Source: JBGPOS01 sp041488155 (GTDB taxonomy: Bacteria; Chloroflexota; Dehalococcoidia; Tepidiformales; Tepidiformaceae). From it: 64,000 bases of DNA. Under the pieces are notes generated by a model. It searched no databases, had not been told where the DNA came from, and saw nothing but the letters and a program-made list of their open reading frames with translations. The translations under genes and the position numbers were made by a program. Below are positions 23,548 through 33,062 of this stretch, one piece after another (position 1 is the stretch's first letter; the number at the start of each line of letters is the position of its first letter). The stretch is from positions 12,072 through 76,071 of the forward strand of contig JBGPOS010000007.1 of NCBI GenBank assembly GCA_041488155.1. Reading direction: 5' to 3'.

Positions 23548-25328
23548 CGGCCCAGCCCTCCACCACCACGCCTCGACCTGTCAACATCCCGGCCGCCCTC
23601 ACGGTCAAAGAGCTGGGCGACCTCCTCGAGGTCACGCCGGTCGAAGTCATCAAGCGCCTCATGACCAACGGCGTCATGGCAGCGATAAACCAGACGATCG
23701 ACTACGAGACGGCCGCCATCGTGGCGGTCGACCTCGGGTTCGATCCCGATGAGGAGGCGGCCCAGCCCTCAGCCGCGCCTGTAGCTGAAGTCGAAGAGGA
23801 AGAGTCTCCCGACGACCCGGCCTCGTTGCAGCCCAGGCCGCCGGTCGTAACGATTCTGGGCCACGTCGACCACGGGAAGACCAGCCTGCTCGACACGATC
23901 CGCAAAACCAAGGTCGCGGCGGGCGAAGCCGGAGGCATTACTCAGCACATCGGGGCCTACCAGGTCGAGCGGGAGGGCCGGCTGATCACGTTCATCGACA
24001 CGCCCGGCCACGCGGCGTTCACGGCGATGCGAGCGCGCGGCGCGCAGGTCACTGACATCGCCGTGCTGGTCGTCGCGGCCGACGACGGGGTCATGCCCCA
24101 GACGATCGAGGCCATCAACCACGCCCTGGCTGCAGGCGTGCCGATCATCGTAGCCATCAACAAGATCGACCTCCCCGGCGCCAACCCCGATCGCGTCAAG
24201 CAGCAACTGACCGAACACAACATCGTGGTTGAAGACTTCGGAGGGGACGTCGTCGCGGTGCCAGTGTCGGCTACGAAGGGCACCGGAATCGACGACCTGC
24301 TCGAAGCCATCAACCTCGTGGCCGAGATCTCCGAGCTAAAGGCGAACCCGGAGCGGCCGGCGTCCGCGGTCGTGATCGAAGCAGAGCTCGAATCCGGGCG
24401 CGGGCCCATTGCGACGGTGCTGGTCCAGCGCGGCACCCTTCGCCAGGGCGACGCGGTAGTTGCGGGCGAAATCAGCGGCAAGGTCAAGGCGATGTTTGAC
24501 TACCGCGGTCAGCGGCTCAGCGAAGCCGGTCCGGCGACGCCTGCCGTCATCATGGGCCTCGCGGAGGTCCCGGAGGCCGGCGAACGGTTGCGCGTGGTCG
24601 CTGATGAGCGGATCGCCCGCGTCATCGTCGATGAGCGGAAACGCGCTCGCGAAGCGGCCGAACAAACGGACCATGCCCATGTCAACCTGGACACCCTGTT
24701 CAACGAGATCAGCGCCGGAAAGCTCAAAGAGCTGATTATCATCCTCAAGGCCGACGTCCGTGGGAGCGCGGAGGCTGTCAAGGGGGCGCTTGAACGGCTG
24801 AGCACCAGCGAAGTCAAGATAAAGATCATCCACGCGGCGACCGGGCCAGTGAGCGACTCAGACGTCATGCTGGCCGAAGCTTCGAACGGGATCGTGCTTG
24901 CCTTCAACGCCAAGACCGACCCTTCGGCCCGGAAGCGGGCCGACGCGACAGGCGTCGACATTCGGACGTACGCGATCATCTACCAGTTGCTGGAGGACAT
25001 CGAAAAGGCTCTCGCCGGGATGTACGAGCCGGTCTTCAACACGGTCATCGATGGCCACGCCGAAGTGCGGCAACTCTTCAAGTCGAGCAAGCTTGGCCAG
25101 ATAGCCGGGAGCTTCGTGGTAGACGGGACGCTCCGCCGAGGGTTGATGGTGCGGGTGCTGCGCAAGGGCCAGGAGGTCGTGAAGACCCGCTGCGAAGGTC
25201 TGAAGCGCTTCCAGGACGACGTTAGAGAAGTGCAGACAGGGTACGAGTGCGGGATCGTTCTCTCCGGCTTCGACAAGTTCAACGAGGGCGACGTCCTCGA
25301 ATTCGTCCACGAAGAGCGCGCGAACTGA
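23544..25328 (+). CDS. infB: Translation initiation factor IF-2 (short form)
   Basis: IF-2 is the GTPase that places fMet-tRNA on the 30S subunit and joins the 50S. The 594-residue protein is the compact form: a short IF2_N domain ([20 protein letters not shown]), then the GTPase with [14 protein letters not shown] (G1), DTPGHAAF (G3) and NKIDLPGA (G4), followed by domains II-IV, including the initiator-binding [15 protein letters not shown] and [15 protein letters not shown] region. The long charged linker of enteric IF-2 is lacking. It overlaps ylxR by 4 nt. Confidence 0.97.
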   Translation: MTAQPSTTTPRPVNIPAALTVKELGDLLEVTPVEVIKRLMTNGVMAAINQTIDYETAAIVAVDLGFDPDEEAAQPSAAPVAEVEEEESPDDPASLQPRPPVVTILGHVDHGKTSLLDTIRKTKVAAGEAGGITQHIGAYQVEREGRLITFIDTPGHAAFTAMRARGAQVTDIAVLVVAADDGVMPQTIEAINHALAAGVPIIVAINKIDLPGANPDRVKQQLTEHNIVVEDFGGDVVAVPVSATKGTGIDDLLEAINLVAEISELKANPERPASAVVIEAELESGRGPIATVLVQRGTLRQGDAVVAGEISGKVKAMFDYRGQRLSEAGPATPAVIMGLAEVPEAGERLRVVADERIARVIVDERKRAREAAEQTDHAHVNLDTLFNEISAGKLKELIIILKADVRGSAEAVKGALERLSTSEVKIKIIHAATGPVSDSDVMLAEASNGIVLAFNAKTDPSARKRADATGVDIRTYAIIYQLLEDIEKALAGMYEPVFNTVIDGHAEVRQLFKSSKLGQIAGSFVVDGTLRRGLMVRVLRKGQEVVKTRCEGLKRFQDDVREVQTGYECGIVLSGFDKFNEGDVLEFVHEERAN

Positions 25329-25353
25329 AGCCACGCCCGTTCGGGAAATAGCC

Positions 25354-25716
25354 ATGAGCCGGCGAACCAGTCGAGTCAACGAACTACTACGGGCTGAGTT
25401 GAGCGAACTGCTGCAGCGCGAAGTGAAGGATCCTGGCGTCAGCCGGGGCATCCTCTCCATCACGGAGGTCCAGGTTTCGCCAGACCTGCGACACGCGACC
25501 GTGTACGTGTCACACCTGGGCGAAGAAGCGGATCGGGAAGCGGCCCTACGAGGCCTTGCCCGCGCCGCGCGCTTCCTCCACGGCGAATTGATGCACCGCC
25601 TGAAGATGCGTCAGGTGCCAGACCTGGTGTTCCGGTTCGATCCTTCCATCGAACGGGGAGCCCGGCTTGCTTCGCTCATCCACGATGTGAGCGCCGACAG
25701 CGTTCCCCGGGCCTGA
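25354..25716 (+). CDS. rbfA: 30S ribosome-binding factor A
   Basis: This 120-residue KH-fold protein has RVNELLRAELSELLQREVKD, ITEVQVSPDLRHATVYVS and the C-terminal MRQVPDLVFRFDPSIERGAR that defines RbfA. It binds pre-30S particles during 16S rRNA maturation. It sits 25 nt after infB and 8 nt before truB. Confidence 0.95.
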   Translation: MSRRTSRVNELLRAELSELLQREVKDPGVSRGILSITEVQVSPDLRHATVYVSHLGEEADREAALRGLARAARFLHGELMHRLKMRQVPDLVFRFDPSIERGARLASLIHDVSADSVPRA

Positions 25717-25724
25717 GGGCCGCG

Positions 25725-26633
25725 ATGGCACCGCCCGCGAACGGTCTCCACGGGATCATCCTTGTCGACAAGCCCGCCGGCTGGACGAGTCACGATGTCG
25801 TCGCCAAAGCACGGGGTCTGACCGGCCAACGCAAGATCGGGCACACGGGTACGCTCGACCCGATGGCCACGGGGCTGCTCGTCCTGTGCCTCGGGAAGGC
25901 CACGCGGCTGGCGGAATACATGACGGCCCACGACAAGCGGTACGAGGGCGAGATAACCCTCGGGGTCACAACCGACAGCGACGACGCGGCAGGAGTCCCG
26001 ATCGGGGGAGCTGAGGTTCCTGACTTCGATGACGCTACTCTTCGGGCGGTTGCAGCGACGTTCACGGGACAGCTACTGCAGCGGCCGCCTGCCTACAGCG
26101 CAGTGAAGGTCGGTGGGCGGCGAGCGTACGTGGTGGCCCGGCAGGGAGGCCGGATCGACCTGGCGCCGCGGCCGGTCCGAGTCTATTCCCTCGACCTTCG
26201 CCGGCGCGGTGGCGAGCGCCTCGGCATAGCAGTCGACTGCGGGCCCGGGACGTACGTGCGGAGTCTCGCTCGCGACATAGGCGAAGTGCTGGGTTGTGGG
26301 GGCCACCTCTCGGCGCTGCGTCGGACCAGGAGCGGCAGCTTCGGCCTCGCAGAAGCGATTAGGCTCGAAGTCCTGGAGGATCTGTCGAGAGCGCAGCGCA
26401 TCGAGGAGGTGCTCCTGGAACCCGACGAAGGTGTCTCGAACCTCGCTGCTGGCATCGTGAGCGACGACCATGCTCGGATGTTCGCCCAGGGGCAGCCGTT
26501 CCTGCCCGCCGGCCACACTGACGTTGCTGACAGCGCTCGAATCTACTCGGCCGGGGGTCGATTCATGGGGGTAGCGAGCGTCGAGGCGGGGGGACTGGTG
26601 AGGGCGTCGAAGGTGTTAGATTCGCCGGATTAA
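25725..26633 (+). CDS. truB: tRNA pseudouridine(55) synthase
   Basis: TruB makes pseudouridine 55 in the T loop of tRNAs. The 302-residue protein has DKPAGWTSHDVV, the catalytic motif HTGTLDPMATGLLVLC with its Asp, YEGEITLGVTTDSDD and GTYVRSLARDIGEVL. The C-terminal ~70 residues form a PUA-like domain. It ends the nusA operon. The stop is followed by 160 bp that carry the promoter for the next small gene. Confidence 0.95.
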   Translation: MAPPANGLHGIILVDKPAGWTSHDVVAKARGLTGQRKIGHTGTLDPMATGLLVLCLGKATRLAEYMTAHDKRYEGEITLGVTTDSDDAAGVPIGGAEVPDFDDATLRAVAATFTGQLLQRPPAYSAVKVGGRRAYVVARQGGRIDLAPRPVRVYSLDLRRRGGERLGIAVDCGPGTYVRSLARDIGEVLGCGGHLSALRRTRSGSFGLAEAIRLEVLEDLSRAQRIEEVLLEPDEGVSNLAAGIVSDDHARMFAQGQPFLPAGHTDVADSARIYSAGGRFMGVASVEAGGLVRASKVLDSPD

Positions 26634-26666
26634 GACTTTATGTCGTCTACAGATACGAATGCAGTA

Positions 26667-26694
26667 TTGACAGAGCGAAGTCCAGCGGTATTAT
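26667..26694 (+). promoter_or_regulatory. Strong sigma-70 promoter
   Basis: A perfect -35 box TTGACA (26667-26672), a 16-nt spacer and TATTAT (26689-26694). It would start transcription near 26701, about 92 nt upstream of the small zinc-ribbon gene, and is the best promoter match in the window. Confidence 0.7.
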
Positions 26695-26792
26695 GCCTGT
26701 GGAGCCGGGTTGGTTGCGCAACGGCATACGCGCTAGATCAATTTTCGCCTGGCTCTTGCTCCGCCCGCGGGGCTTGAAGGAGGACCCACACG

Positions 26793-26936
26793 ATGGAAGC
26801 CTATTGCCTGAAGTGTCGAACACGCCGGGAAATGAAGAACGCCAAGGCGATCACCATGAAGAACGGCAAGCCAGCCACCGAAGGGGTCTGCCCCGTCTGC
26901 GGCACCAAGATGTTCAAGATCGGGAAGGCGGCGTAG
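26793..26936 (+). CDS. Small zinc-ribbon protein (DUF5679-like)
   Basis: This 47-residue protein has two Cys pairs, C5-x2-C8 (YCLKCRTRRE) and C33-x2-C36 (GVCPVCGTK), enclosing a basic stretch (ITMKNGKPATEG). This matches the short DUF5679 zinc-ribbon family common in Chloroflexota and Actinobacteria; a nucleic-acid- or ribosome-related role is guessed from its charge. AGGAGG lies 9 nt before the ATG and a strong promoter precedes it, so it is probably well expressed. Confidence 0.85.
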   Translation: MEAYCLKCRTRREMKNAKAITMKNGKPATEGVCPVCGTKMFKIGKAA

Positions 26937-26962
26937 TCCGCACTCCGATTTTCAGGCGATCA

Positions 26963-26989
26963 GAGGGCCGTGGCGAAAGCCAGGCCCTC
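26963..26989. terminator. Bidirectional hairpin terminator between convergent genes
   Basis: GAGGGCC/GGCCCTC enclose TGGC-gaaa-GCCA with one unpaired G: an 11-bp stem capped by a GAAA tetraloop. It lies between the small zinc-ribbon gene and the convergent hisN-like gene. The T tract is poor, so it may act as a weak terminator or an mRNA 3'-end stabiliser. Confidence 0.55.
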
Positions 26990-27002
26990 GTTGCCTTTCC
27001 GG

Positions 27003-27773
27003 TCACCCGCCGGAGCTGAGGGCAGCCAGAACTGCTTCGTGCAGGAGACCGTTTGAGGCGACGGCGCTCGCCCCGAGGTCACTCTCGCCTTCCCAGGTTG
27101 TCAGCTTGCCCCCAGCCTCGGTGATCACAGGCTGGAGCGCCGCGACATCCCAGATGTTCATCTCGGGATCCAGCATCACGTCCGCCCGGCCGGTCGCGAC
27201 CATGAGATACCCGTAGCAGTCACCCCACGCGCGGACCAGGCCAGCGCCATGTACAAGCGCTGCGTAACCCTTCGGATGCATGGTCTCGGCGCGGCGAAAG
27301 CTCGTCATGCTGAGCGTAGCTTCTGCGAGGGACGCGATGTTCGAGACTCGCGCGGGCCGGTCGTTCAGCCAGGCGCCGAGACCGAGCGCGCCTGAGGCCG
27401 TCTCTCCGACGGCGTGGCAGGCGATGACGCCGACCACGGGCTGACCGTGGTGTTCGAGCGCCACTAGCGTCCCGAAGAGCGGGACGTGGTGGATGAACGA
27501 CTTGGTGCCGTCGATGGGGTCGAGGACCCAGCGATACTCGCCTGCGCCGGGGGTCTCTCCGAATTCTTCGCCGAGGATGCCGTGGCCGGGGCATTCTCGC
27601 TGCAGGAACGCGCGCATCGCCTCTTCGGCGTCCCGGTCGGCCTTTGTTACGGGAGTGCGGTCGGCCTTCAACTCGACCGAAAACGCCGATTCGTAGAGAG
27701 GCATGATGACGTCGCCGGCGAGCGCTGCGGCCCGCCGGGCGATTCCCAGCAGCTCCTCCAGCTCGCGCACCAT
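27003..27773 (-). CDS. hisN: Inositol-monophosphatase-family protein, histidinol-phosphatase (HisN)-like
   Basis: This 256-residue Mg-dependent phosphatase has metal ligands in GILGEEFGE (Glu) and WVLDPIDGTKSFIHHVPLFG (D-P-I-D-G-T), and the second signature MNIWDVAALQPVITEAGGKL. The segment WGDCYGYLMVATGRADVML is typical of HisN-type histidinol phosphatases rather than SuhB. No other his genes are near, so the substrate could be another phosphomonoester. The downstream gap carries a shared terminator hairpin. Confidence 0.75.
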   Translation of the reverse strand: MVRELEELLGIARRAAALAGDVIMPLYESAFSVELKADRTPVTKADRDAEEAMRAFLQRECPGHGILGEEFGETPGAGEYRWVLDPIDGTKSFIHHVPLFGTLVALEHHGQPVVGVIACHAVGETASGALGLGAWLNDRPARVSNIASLAEATLSMTSFRRAETMHPKGYAALVHGAGLVRAWGDCYGYLMVATGRADVMLDPEMNIWDVAALQPVITEAGGKLTTWEGESDLGASAVASNGLLHEAVLAALSSGG

Positions 27774-27785
27774 CGCCGGCCGCAG

Positions 27786-28778
27786 CTACCGTGCGGAGTC
27801 GCCGCGCCTGTAGACGGCGGTGAGGTCATCGAGGCGGGCCTTGAGGTCGGGCGAGAGTGGACTCGCGGCGGCAGCGAGGGTGGCGTCGAGCTGGTCCGGC
27901 CTGCTGGCGCCGATTATGGGCGCCGTAATCACCGGGTTCGCGAGCACCCAGGCGATCGCGAGTTGGGCCATGGACATCCCGGCTTCAGCCGCGATGGGCC
28001 GGATAGCTTCGACGGTTTCGAACATGCCTTCGTGCCAGTAGCGGTCCTGGTAGCGTTGGGCGGCGGTGCCAAGGGTGAAGCGCGAACCCTCTTCGGGTCC
28101 GGCATCGGGATTGTGCTTCCCGCTGAGGAAGCCCCCGGCGAGGGGGTTGTATGGAATGACGCCGATGCCCTCCTCGGCGCAGAGTGGAAGCAGCTCACGT
28201 TCGATCTCGCGAAAAAGGAGGTTGTAACGAGGCTGCACCGAGTCGAAGCTGGCGATGCCAAGCACATCGCTTCGGCCGATTGCACGGGCTACCTGGTAGG
28301 CGAGGAAGTTCGAACAGCCCACGTAACGCACTTTGCCGGCGCGGACAACGTCTTCAAGGGCACGCAAGGTCTCGTCGATGGGGGTCTCCGCGTCGGGCCC
28401 GTGGAGCTGGTAGAGGTCGATGTAGTCGGTCTGGAGCCTGCGCAGAGAGGCGTCGACGGCATCGAGGATGTGCTTGCGGGAGTTTCCCTGCTCCCAGCGG
28501 GCGGGCCCAACCCGGCCGAAGCACTTCGTAGCGAGGATGAAGCGATCGCGCCTTCCAGAGAGCCACCGGCCAACGATCTCCTCGGTGCGGCCCACAGTGT
28601 CACCGGTCCCGCCCAGGGGATAAACGTCCGCCGTGTCGATGAACGTGATGCCTCCCTCGGCGGCGCGGTCGAGGATTTGGACGGAGGTCGGCTCGTCGCA
28701 TTGCAACCCAAAGGTCATGGTGCCGAGACAGATGCGGGAGACCTGGAGGCCGGTGCGGCCCAGGCGAGTGTGCTTCAA
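27786..28778 (-). CDS. Aldo/keto reductase
   Basis: This 330-residue TIM-barrel NADPH oxidoreductase has the catalytic set Asp/Tyr in FIDTADVYPLGG, Lys in FILATKCFG and His in LYQLHGPDAETP. GKVRYVGCSNF and a NADPH-binding IIGASRPDQLD near the end are present. It belongs to the Tas/YghZ-like group acting on aldehydes or ketosugars; the substrate is unknown. It lies 12 nt upstream of the hisN-like gene on the same strand and could be co-transcribed. Confidence 0.9.
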   Translation of the reverse strand: MKHTRLGRTGLQVSRICLGTMTFGLQCDEPTSVQILDRAAEGGITFIDTADVYPLGGTGDTVGRTEEIVGRWLSGRRDRFILATKCFGRVGPARWEQGNSRKHILDAVDASLRRLQTDYIDLYQLHGPDAETPIDETLRALEDVVRAGKVRYVGCSNFLAYQVARAIGRSDVLGIASFDSVQPRYNLLFREIERELLPLCAEEGIGVIPYNPLAGGFLSGKHNPDAGPEEGSRFTLGTAAQRYQDRYWHEGMFETVEAIRPIAAEAGMSMAQLAIAWVLANPVITAPIIGASRPDQLDATLAAAASPLSPDLKARLDDLTAVYRRGDSAR

Positions 28779-28847
28779 GGCAGGCTCCGGGAAAGATGTC
28801 CGCTGATTCTAAGGCCGATGGCAGGTAACCGCTCGGCGATGACGGTC

Positions 28848-29933
28848 TCAAGGCTCCCCAAGCCGCGGCCGGTCCTCGTTTTCGTCGAGCACGACCGGGA
28901 TCGCCTCCACCGAAGTCACACCCACGCCAGGTGTCAGGGTTATCCGCAGGATGACAGAGAAGCGGGGCGCGGAGAGGTTGGCGAGATCGACCGGATCGAG
29001 ATCGAACACAAAGTTGCCCAGGCTCCAAGCGATGAGCTGATGACCGCGCAGCTCGATCGGCTGCAGCACGTGGGGGTGGGCGCCGATGTAGGCATCCGCG
29101 CCGGCGGCAAGCGCTGCGTCTGCGAGGGCGACCTGGGTGGCGTCGGGGAATGCGCTGTACTCCGTGCCGGCGTGGACCGCAACGATGACAAAATCCGCGA
29201 CCTGGCGAGCCGCGACGACGTCGGCGGCGATGCCTTCTGGAGTCCCGATCGAGAGTCCGGCCAGGCCGAGGCCAGCAGCCCAATCGTAAATAGAAAAGCC
29301 GTTGGACTCGTCTGGGGTCGCGACGTAGCCGAGGAAGGCGACCCTGACGCCGCCGACGTCGATGATGGCCGCGGCATGCGCCGACGCGAAGTCCACCCCG
29401 GCGCCGACGTGCTTGATACCCAGTTCGTCGAGCGTCTGGAGCGTGTCGACAAGACCGTCTGCTCCGTAGTCGAGGCTGTGGTTGTTGGCGAGGGTGAGCA
29501 CGTTGAACCCGGCCCAGTTGAGGCCGTTGGCGAGCCGCGGTGGCGTGCGAAAGTTATATGCCTTGGGCCAGGGAGTGCCGCGGTCGCTGAGGGCGCCTTC
29601 GAGGTTAGCGAAGGTTATGTCGGCTTCGAGCGTGCCCCGGACGAGCACAAACGGGTAGGCGGCGCCCTCGGCTTCCATTCGGTCGACCACCTCGCGAGCG
29701 AGGCTGACATCCCCGACCGCTACAAGAGTGACGCTTCGAGGCGGGAAGCCATCGCGAGCGGTCAGCGGCAAATAGAGCCGCAGGGGGACCGGTGGCGCAG
29801 CCGCGCCCGCGACGTAGGCGTCCGAGGCATCGATCGGGACGCCGTTCCCGGCAGCGAGGAGGGGTAGCAACCCGAGCGCAGCAAGCAGCAGACCCGCAGT
29901 CAACCGCGTGGACGTAGAAGTTGGCGTCGGCAC
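28848..29933 (-). CDS. CapA-family (poly-gamma-glutamate synthesis/export type) secreted protein
   Basis: This 361-residue protein has an N-terminal signal segment (LTAGLLLAALGLLPLLAAG) and then a metallophosphatase-like CapA domain: VAVGDVSLAREV, TFANLEGALSDRG, LTLANNHSLDYG and AHPHVLQPIELRG. CapA/PgsA proteins act outside the membrane in capsule assembly and many act as putative hydrolases. No capB/capC partners are present, so its role may be independent. Confidence 0.85.
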   Translation of the reverse strand: MPTPTSTSTRLTAGLLLAALGLLPLLAAGNGVPIDASDAYVAGAAAPPVPLRLYLPLTARDGFPPRSVTLVAVGDVSLAREVVDRMEAEGAAYPFVLVRGTLEADITFANLEGALSDRGTPWPKAYNFRTPPRLANGLNWAGFNVLTLANNHSLDYGADGLVDTLQTLDELGIKHVGAGVDFASAHAAAIIDVGGVRVAFLGYVATPDESNGFSIYDWAAGLGLAGLSIGTPEGIAADVVAARQVADFVIVAVHAGTEYSAFPDATQVALADAALAAGADAYIGAHPHVLQPIELRGHQLIAWSLGNFVFDLDPVDLANLSAPRFSVILRITLTPGVGVTSVEAIPVVLDENEDRPRLGEP

Positions 29934-29956
29934 GGCGCCGCGGGGCCGGATCGCGT

Positions 29957-30823
29957 CTACCGCTCGTCGATGAGCGGCTGGAGTCGCTCGCGGCGTTTGA
30001 CCGACGTCGCCATGTGGAGCATGCGTTCGGCCTCAGCCGCCGGTTCCGGTCCGGCACCACCGCGCGAATCCCTGAGGCCGCCGTCCATGAGCAGATACGA
30101 CCCGGTCATGAAGGCCCCGTCCGGGCCGGCGAGAAAGGCGATGAGCCCGGCGATGTCGGAAGGTTGACCAGAGCGCCCGACAGGGGTGCGACGTTCGAGG
30201 GCCGCGCGGATGGCGCCTCCTTCGTCGCCGGCAAGACCGTGGGCAAGGGGCGTGTCGATAACGCCGGGGCCGATCGCGTTGACCGTTATCCCGTGGGGCC
30301 CGAGTTCCTGGGCCCAGCCGCGAACCATCATGCGGACGCCTGCCTTGGTCGCAGAGTACGACCAGGTGTTGGCGCCGGTGTTCTCGGCGGCGAGGGACGA
30401 CATGCAGATGATCCTGCCGCCGTTGCCGAGCCGGACCATCTGGCGGGCTGAAGCCTGGACGGTCAGGAAGACGCCGGTAAGGTTGACGTCGACCTGATCC
30501 TGCCAGTCCTTGAGGGTCATCTCAAGGACGCTGCCGCCTCGCGCGATGCCGGCGTTGGCAACCGAGACATCGAGGCGGCCGAGCCGTTCGACGCAACGCC
30601 CGGCGGCGTCTTCGACCTGCGGTTGGGAAGCGACGTTCACCTTCACGACGAGGGCCTCGCGCCCGAATTCCCGGATCATGGAGGCGGTCTCTTCTGCGCC
30701 GGCCGTGTCGATATCGGCGACGCAAACGTTCAAGCCTTCGCGCGCCAGCCGGACCGAGGTGCCGCGTCCGATGCCCGAGCCCCCACCGGTCACGAACGCA
30801 ACTTTGCCATCCAGCGATGCCAC
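29957..30823 (-). CDS. Short-chain dehydrogenase/reductase (SDR)
   Basis: This 288-residue Rossmann enzyme has the cofactor loop FVTGGGSGIGRGTS, NAG in VSVANAGIA, the catalytic Ser...Tyr-x3-Lys in CMSSLAAENTGANTWSYSAT followed by KAG, and the PG of AIGPGVIDTPLA. VADIDTAG after beta2 suggests NAD(H) preference. GTG 30823 has AAGGAGG 5 nt upstream. The C-terminal ~35 residues are an atypical basic tail. It follows the aminotransferase gene on the same strand. Confidence 0.9.
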   Translation of the reverse strand: MASLDGKVAFVTGGGSGIGRGTSVRLAREGLNVCVADIDTAGAEETASMIREFGREALVVKVNVASQPQVEDAAGRCVERLGRLDVSVANAGIARGGSVLEMTLKDWQDQVDVNLTGVFLTVQASARQMVRLGNGGRIICMSSLAAENTGANTWSYSATKAGVRMMVRGWAQELGPHGITVNAIGPGVIDTPLAHGLAGDEGGAIRAALERRTPVGRSGQPSDIAGLIAFLAGPDGAFMTGSYLLMDGGLRDSRGGAGPEPAAEAERMLHMATSVKRRERLQPLIDER

Positions 30824-30900
30824 AGAGACCTCCTTCAGCGTCTGGAACTGCCGCCCTCCGGCCGCTGCCATCCTACACGCTCGCCCCGTTTGGAGAGGGG

Positions 30901-32238
30901 TCAGACAGCTCCCTGCGCGCGAAGGGCGTCCAGGGCGCCGGACCAGCCGTCGAGGGTGAGCGCCACATCGGCCTCGGAATGGACGCTGCTCACCAGCCCG
31001 CCGGTCCCGAAGAAGTAGACGCCCCGATTGAGCAACGCGAGGTTCAACAAGCGCTCGCGCTCGTGGGGCATGCCAGCGGCGAGAAGGTCGAAGGGCAGGT
31101 CGTGCGGGTCATAGTCGCACGCTTCGGGCACGCTCGTGCCAGCGAGGACGATGCGGAAGTCGCTCGATTGGCCATAGACGAAGCCGGGGATCCCGAGGCG
31201 GCAGAGCTCACCGTTCATGCCAGCTCGCAGCTTCGCGGCCGTAATCCGCGCAGCCGCCTGATGGCTACCGTCGGCGATCGTGCGCAGACAGGCCACACCT
31301 GCCGCCGCGGAGAGTGGGTTCGCGTTGAAGGTACCGGGGTGGCCGACTTTCACGGCCTTCTCACCGGGTGGAGGAAAAGCCAGCCGGTCGAGGATGTCCC
31401 GCCGGCCGGCGACGGCGCCGCCGGGGAGTCCGCCAGCGAGAATCTTGGCGAGGGTCGTGATGTCCGGGCGGACGCCTTCTATCTCCTGGACACCTCCGGT
31501 CGCCCAGCGGAATCCGGTCACGACTTCATCCATGATGAAGACGATGCCCTGGTCACGACAGAAACCTTCGAGGCTGGCAAGGAGGCCTCTGGCGATCGGC
31601 AGCGTGCCGCTCGAAGCGCCGGCGGCCTCGACGATGATCGCCCCAACGTCTCCGCGCCGCTCAACTGTCGCCTCAACCGACTCCATGTCCGGCGAAATGA
31701 CGGCGACGCTCTCCATCGTAGATGGGGGCACCCCGGCAGGCACCGCTCCGGCGTACTTCGAGCTGGCGGCTACGTAGTCGTGCCAGCCGTGGAAGTGGCG
31801 CTCGAACTTGATGATGCCCGGGCGGCCGGTGGACGCTCTCGCGAGGCGCAGGGCCATGAGCGTGGCCTCGGTGCCGGAGCTGGTGAAGCGCACGGCCTCG
31901 GCCGATGGCACCATGCGGACCACTTCCTCGGCCCACTCGACTTCCAGCTCGTGACTGGCCCCGTAGTGTGTGCCGAGCGCAAGTTGAGCAGCCACCGCTT
32001 CTGCGACCGCGGGGTAGTTGTGGCCGAGGAGAAGGGCGCCGTGGCCCATGACGTAATCCACGTACTCGTGGCCATCTACGTCCCACTTGCGGGAGCCCGC
32101 GGCACGGCTGGCGTAGACCGGGAACGGGCGCTGAAAGCGGCTGTCGTGGGTGACACCACTGGGCAATACCGAAGAGGCGCGTTCGTACAGGCGGGTTGAG
32201 GCCGAATGAGACTCCACGAATTCCTGTTCGATGTCCAC
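30901..32238 (-). CDS. Class III aminotransferase, glutamate-1-semialdehyde aminomutase-like
   Basis: This 445-residue PLP enzyme resembles HemL: PSGVTHDSRFQRPFPVY at the start, VRFTSSGTEATLMALRLAR for phosphate binding, FHGWHDYVA, IFIM-type DEVVTGFRW and the Lys region TLAKILAGGLPGGAVAGR. Many such proteins are not heme enzymes but aminotransferases in catabolism, so hemL is not assigned. GTG 32238 has GGGGAGG 6 nt upstream; the frame extends far upstream through antisense sequence that is rejected. It is divergent from, and overlaps the 5' end of, the methyltransferase gene. Confidence 0.85.
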   Translation of the reverse strand: MDIEQEFVESHSASTRLYERASSVLPSGVTHDSRFQRPFPVYASRAAGSRKWDVDGHEYVDYVMGHGALLLGHNYPAVAEAVAAQLALGTHYGASHELEVEWAEEVVRMVPSAEAVRFTSSGTEATLMALRLARASTGRPGIIKFERHFHGWHDYVAASSKYAGAVPAGVPPSTMESVAVISPDMESVEATVERRGDVGAIIVEAAGASSGTLPIARGLLASLEGFCRDQGIVFIMDEVVTGFRWATGGVQEIEGVRPDITTLAKILAGGLPGGAVAGRRDILDRLAFPPPGEKAVKVGHPGTFNANPLSAAAGVACLRTIADGSHQAAARITAAKLRAGMNGELCRLGIPGFVYGQSSDFRIVLAGTSVPEACDYDPHDLPFDLLAAGMPHERERLLNLALLNRGVYFFGTGGLVSSVHSEADVALTLDGWSGALDALRAQGAV

Positions 32239-33003
32239 GACGGTCCTCCCCGGGCGATCATACCCCGCGAGCGGCGGGCGGCGCTTTCGCGCAATCCACC
32301 CGGTCGATACAGTGGCGAGACCGGTGGGCCTCGGAGACCGTGCTTCGTGTCGCGACACTCGATCCTGGAGATGGGCAACCTCCTCATGCTGCAGGAGCGT
32401 GAGCGCTTCCTCGTGCAACTGTTTCGGAAGCAGGAGATCCACACGCTCGAAGGCCTCCATGTCTTCGAGGCTGGATGCGGCGGTGGGTACAACCTCCGGC
32501 AGATGGTCCAGTGGGGGGCCCGCCCCGAGAACCTTGCCGGGATCGATGTCGACCCCGCGGCGGCTGACTACTCCAGGTCGCATTCGCCCGAGATCCGGGT
32601 GCATTGCGGGAGCGCAGCGCACATCCCGGAAGCGGATGAGTCCTTCGACCTCTGCATGGCGTTTACTCTCTTTAGCAGCGTGCCGGATGAGGACGTCGCG
32701 CACGGGATCGGCCGGGAGATGTTTCGAATCACCAGGCCGGGCGGTCTCATAGTGGTGTACGACATGCGCCGCCGGAATCCGGCCAACCGCCGTGTGCATC
32801 CAATCGGTCCCGACGACCTTCGCCGCTGGTTCCCGAAGTGCCCGTTGCGCGTGAGGTCGATCACGCTCGCCCCGCCCATCGCGCGACCAGCGGGCCGCTA
32901 CGCACCGTGGCTCTATGGGCCCCTGAGCTTCATCCCGCTGTTGCGTACGCACGCGATGTACGTCCTGAGGCGGCCTGCAACGGCAGTGGTGGGGAGCCTG
33001 TGA
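32206..33003 (+). CDS. Class I SAM-dependent methyltransferase
   Basis: This protein of up to 265 residues has the SAM-binding motif VFEAGCGGGYNLRQM, an acidic loop GIDVDPAAADYS, then DESFDLCMAFTLFSSVPDED and a C-terminal barrel with a hydrophobic end. It resembles methyltransferases placed with glycan genes. The start is uncertain: ATG 32206 overlaps the divergent aminotransferase 5' end by 33 nt; ATG 32371 is downstream but would remove the family-like RYSGETGG segment. Confidence 0.72.
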   Translation: MRLHEFLFDVHDGPPRAIIPRERRAALSRNPPGRYSGETGGPRRPCFVSRHSILEMGNLLMLQERERFLVQLFRKQEIHTLEGLHVFEAGCGGGYNLRQMVQWGARPENLAGIDVDPAAADYSRSHSPEIRVHCGSAAHIPEADESFDLCMAFTLFSSVPDEDVAHGIGREMFRITRPGGLIVVYDMRRRNPANRRVHPIGPDDLRRWFPKCPLRVRSITLAPPIARPAGRYAPWLYGPLSFIPLLRTHAMYVLRRPATAVVGSL

Positions 33004-33062
33004 GCAACCGTCGGGGCTCGGACGTGACCCCAGCCGAACCTATGGTAGTCTAGGAACAGGCT

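Noticed and set aside
27486..29867. A 793-codon plus-strand open frame
   Set aside because: It is antisense to hisN-like, aldo/keto reductase and CapA-like genes, which carry catalytic motifs.
32239..32952. Upstream extension of the aminotransferase frame
   Set aside because: It is antisense to the methyltransferase SAM-binding motif. GTG 32238 has a strong ribosome site.
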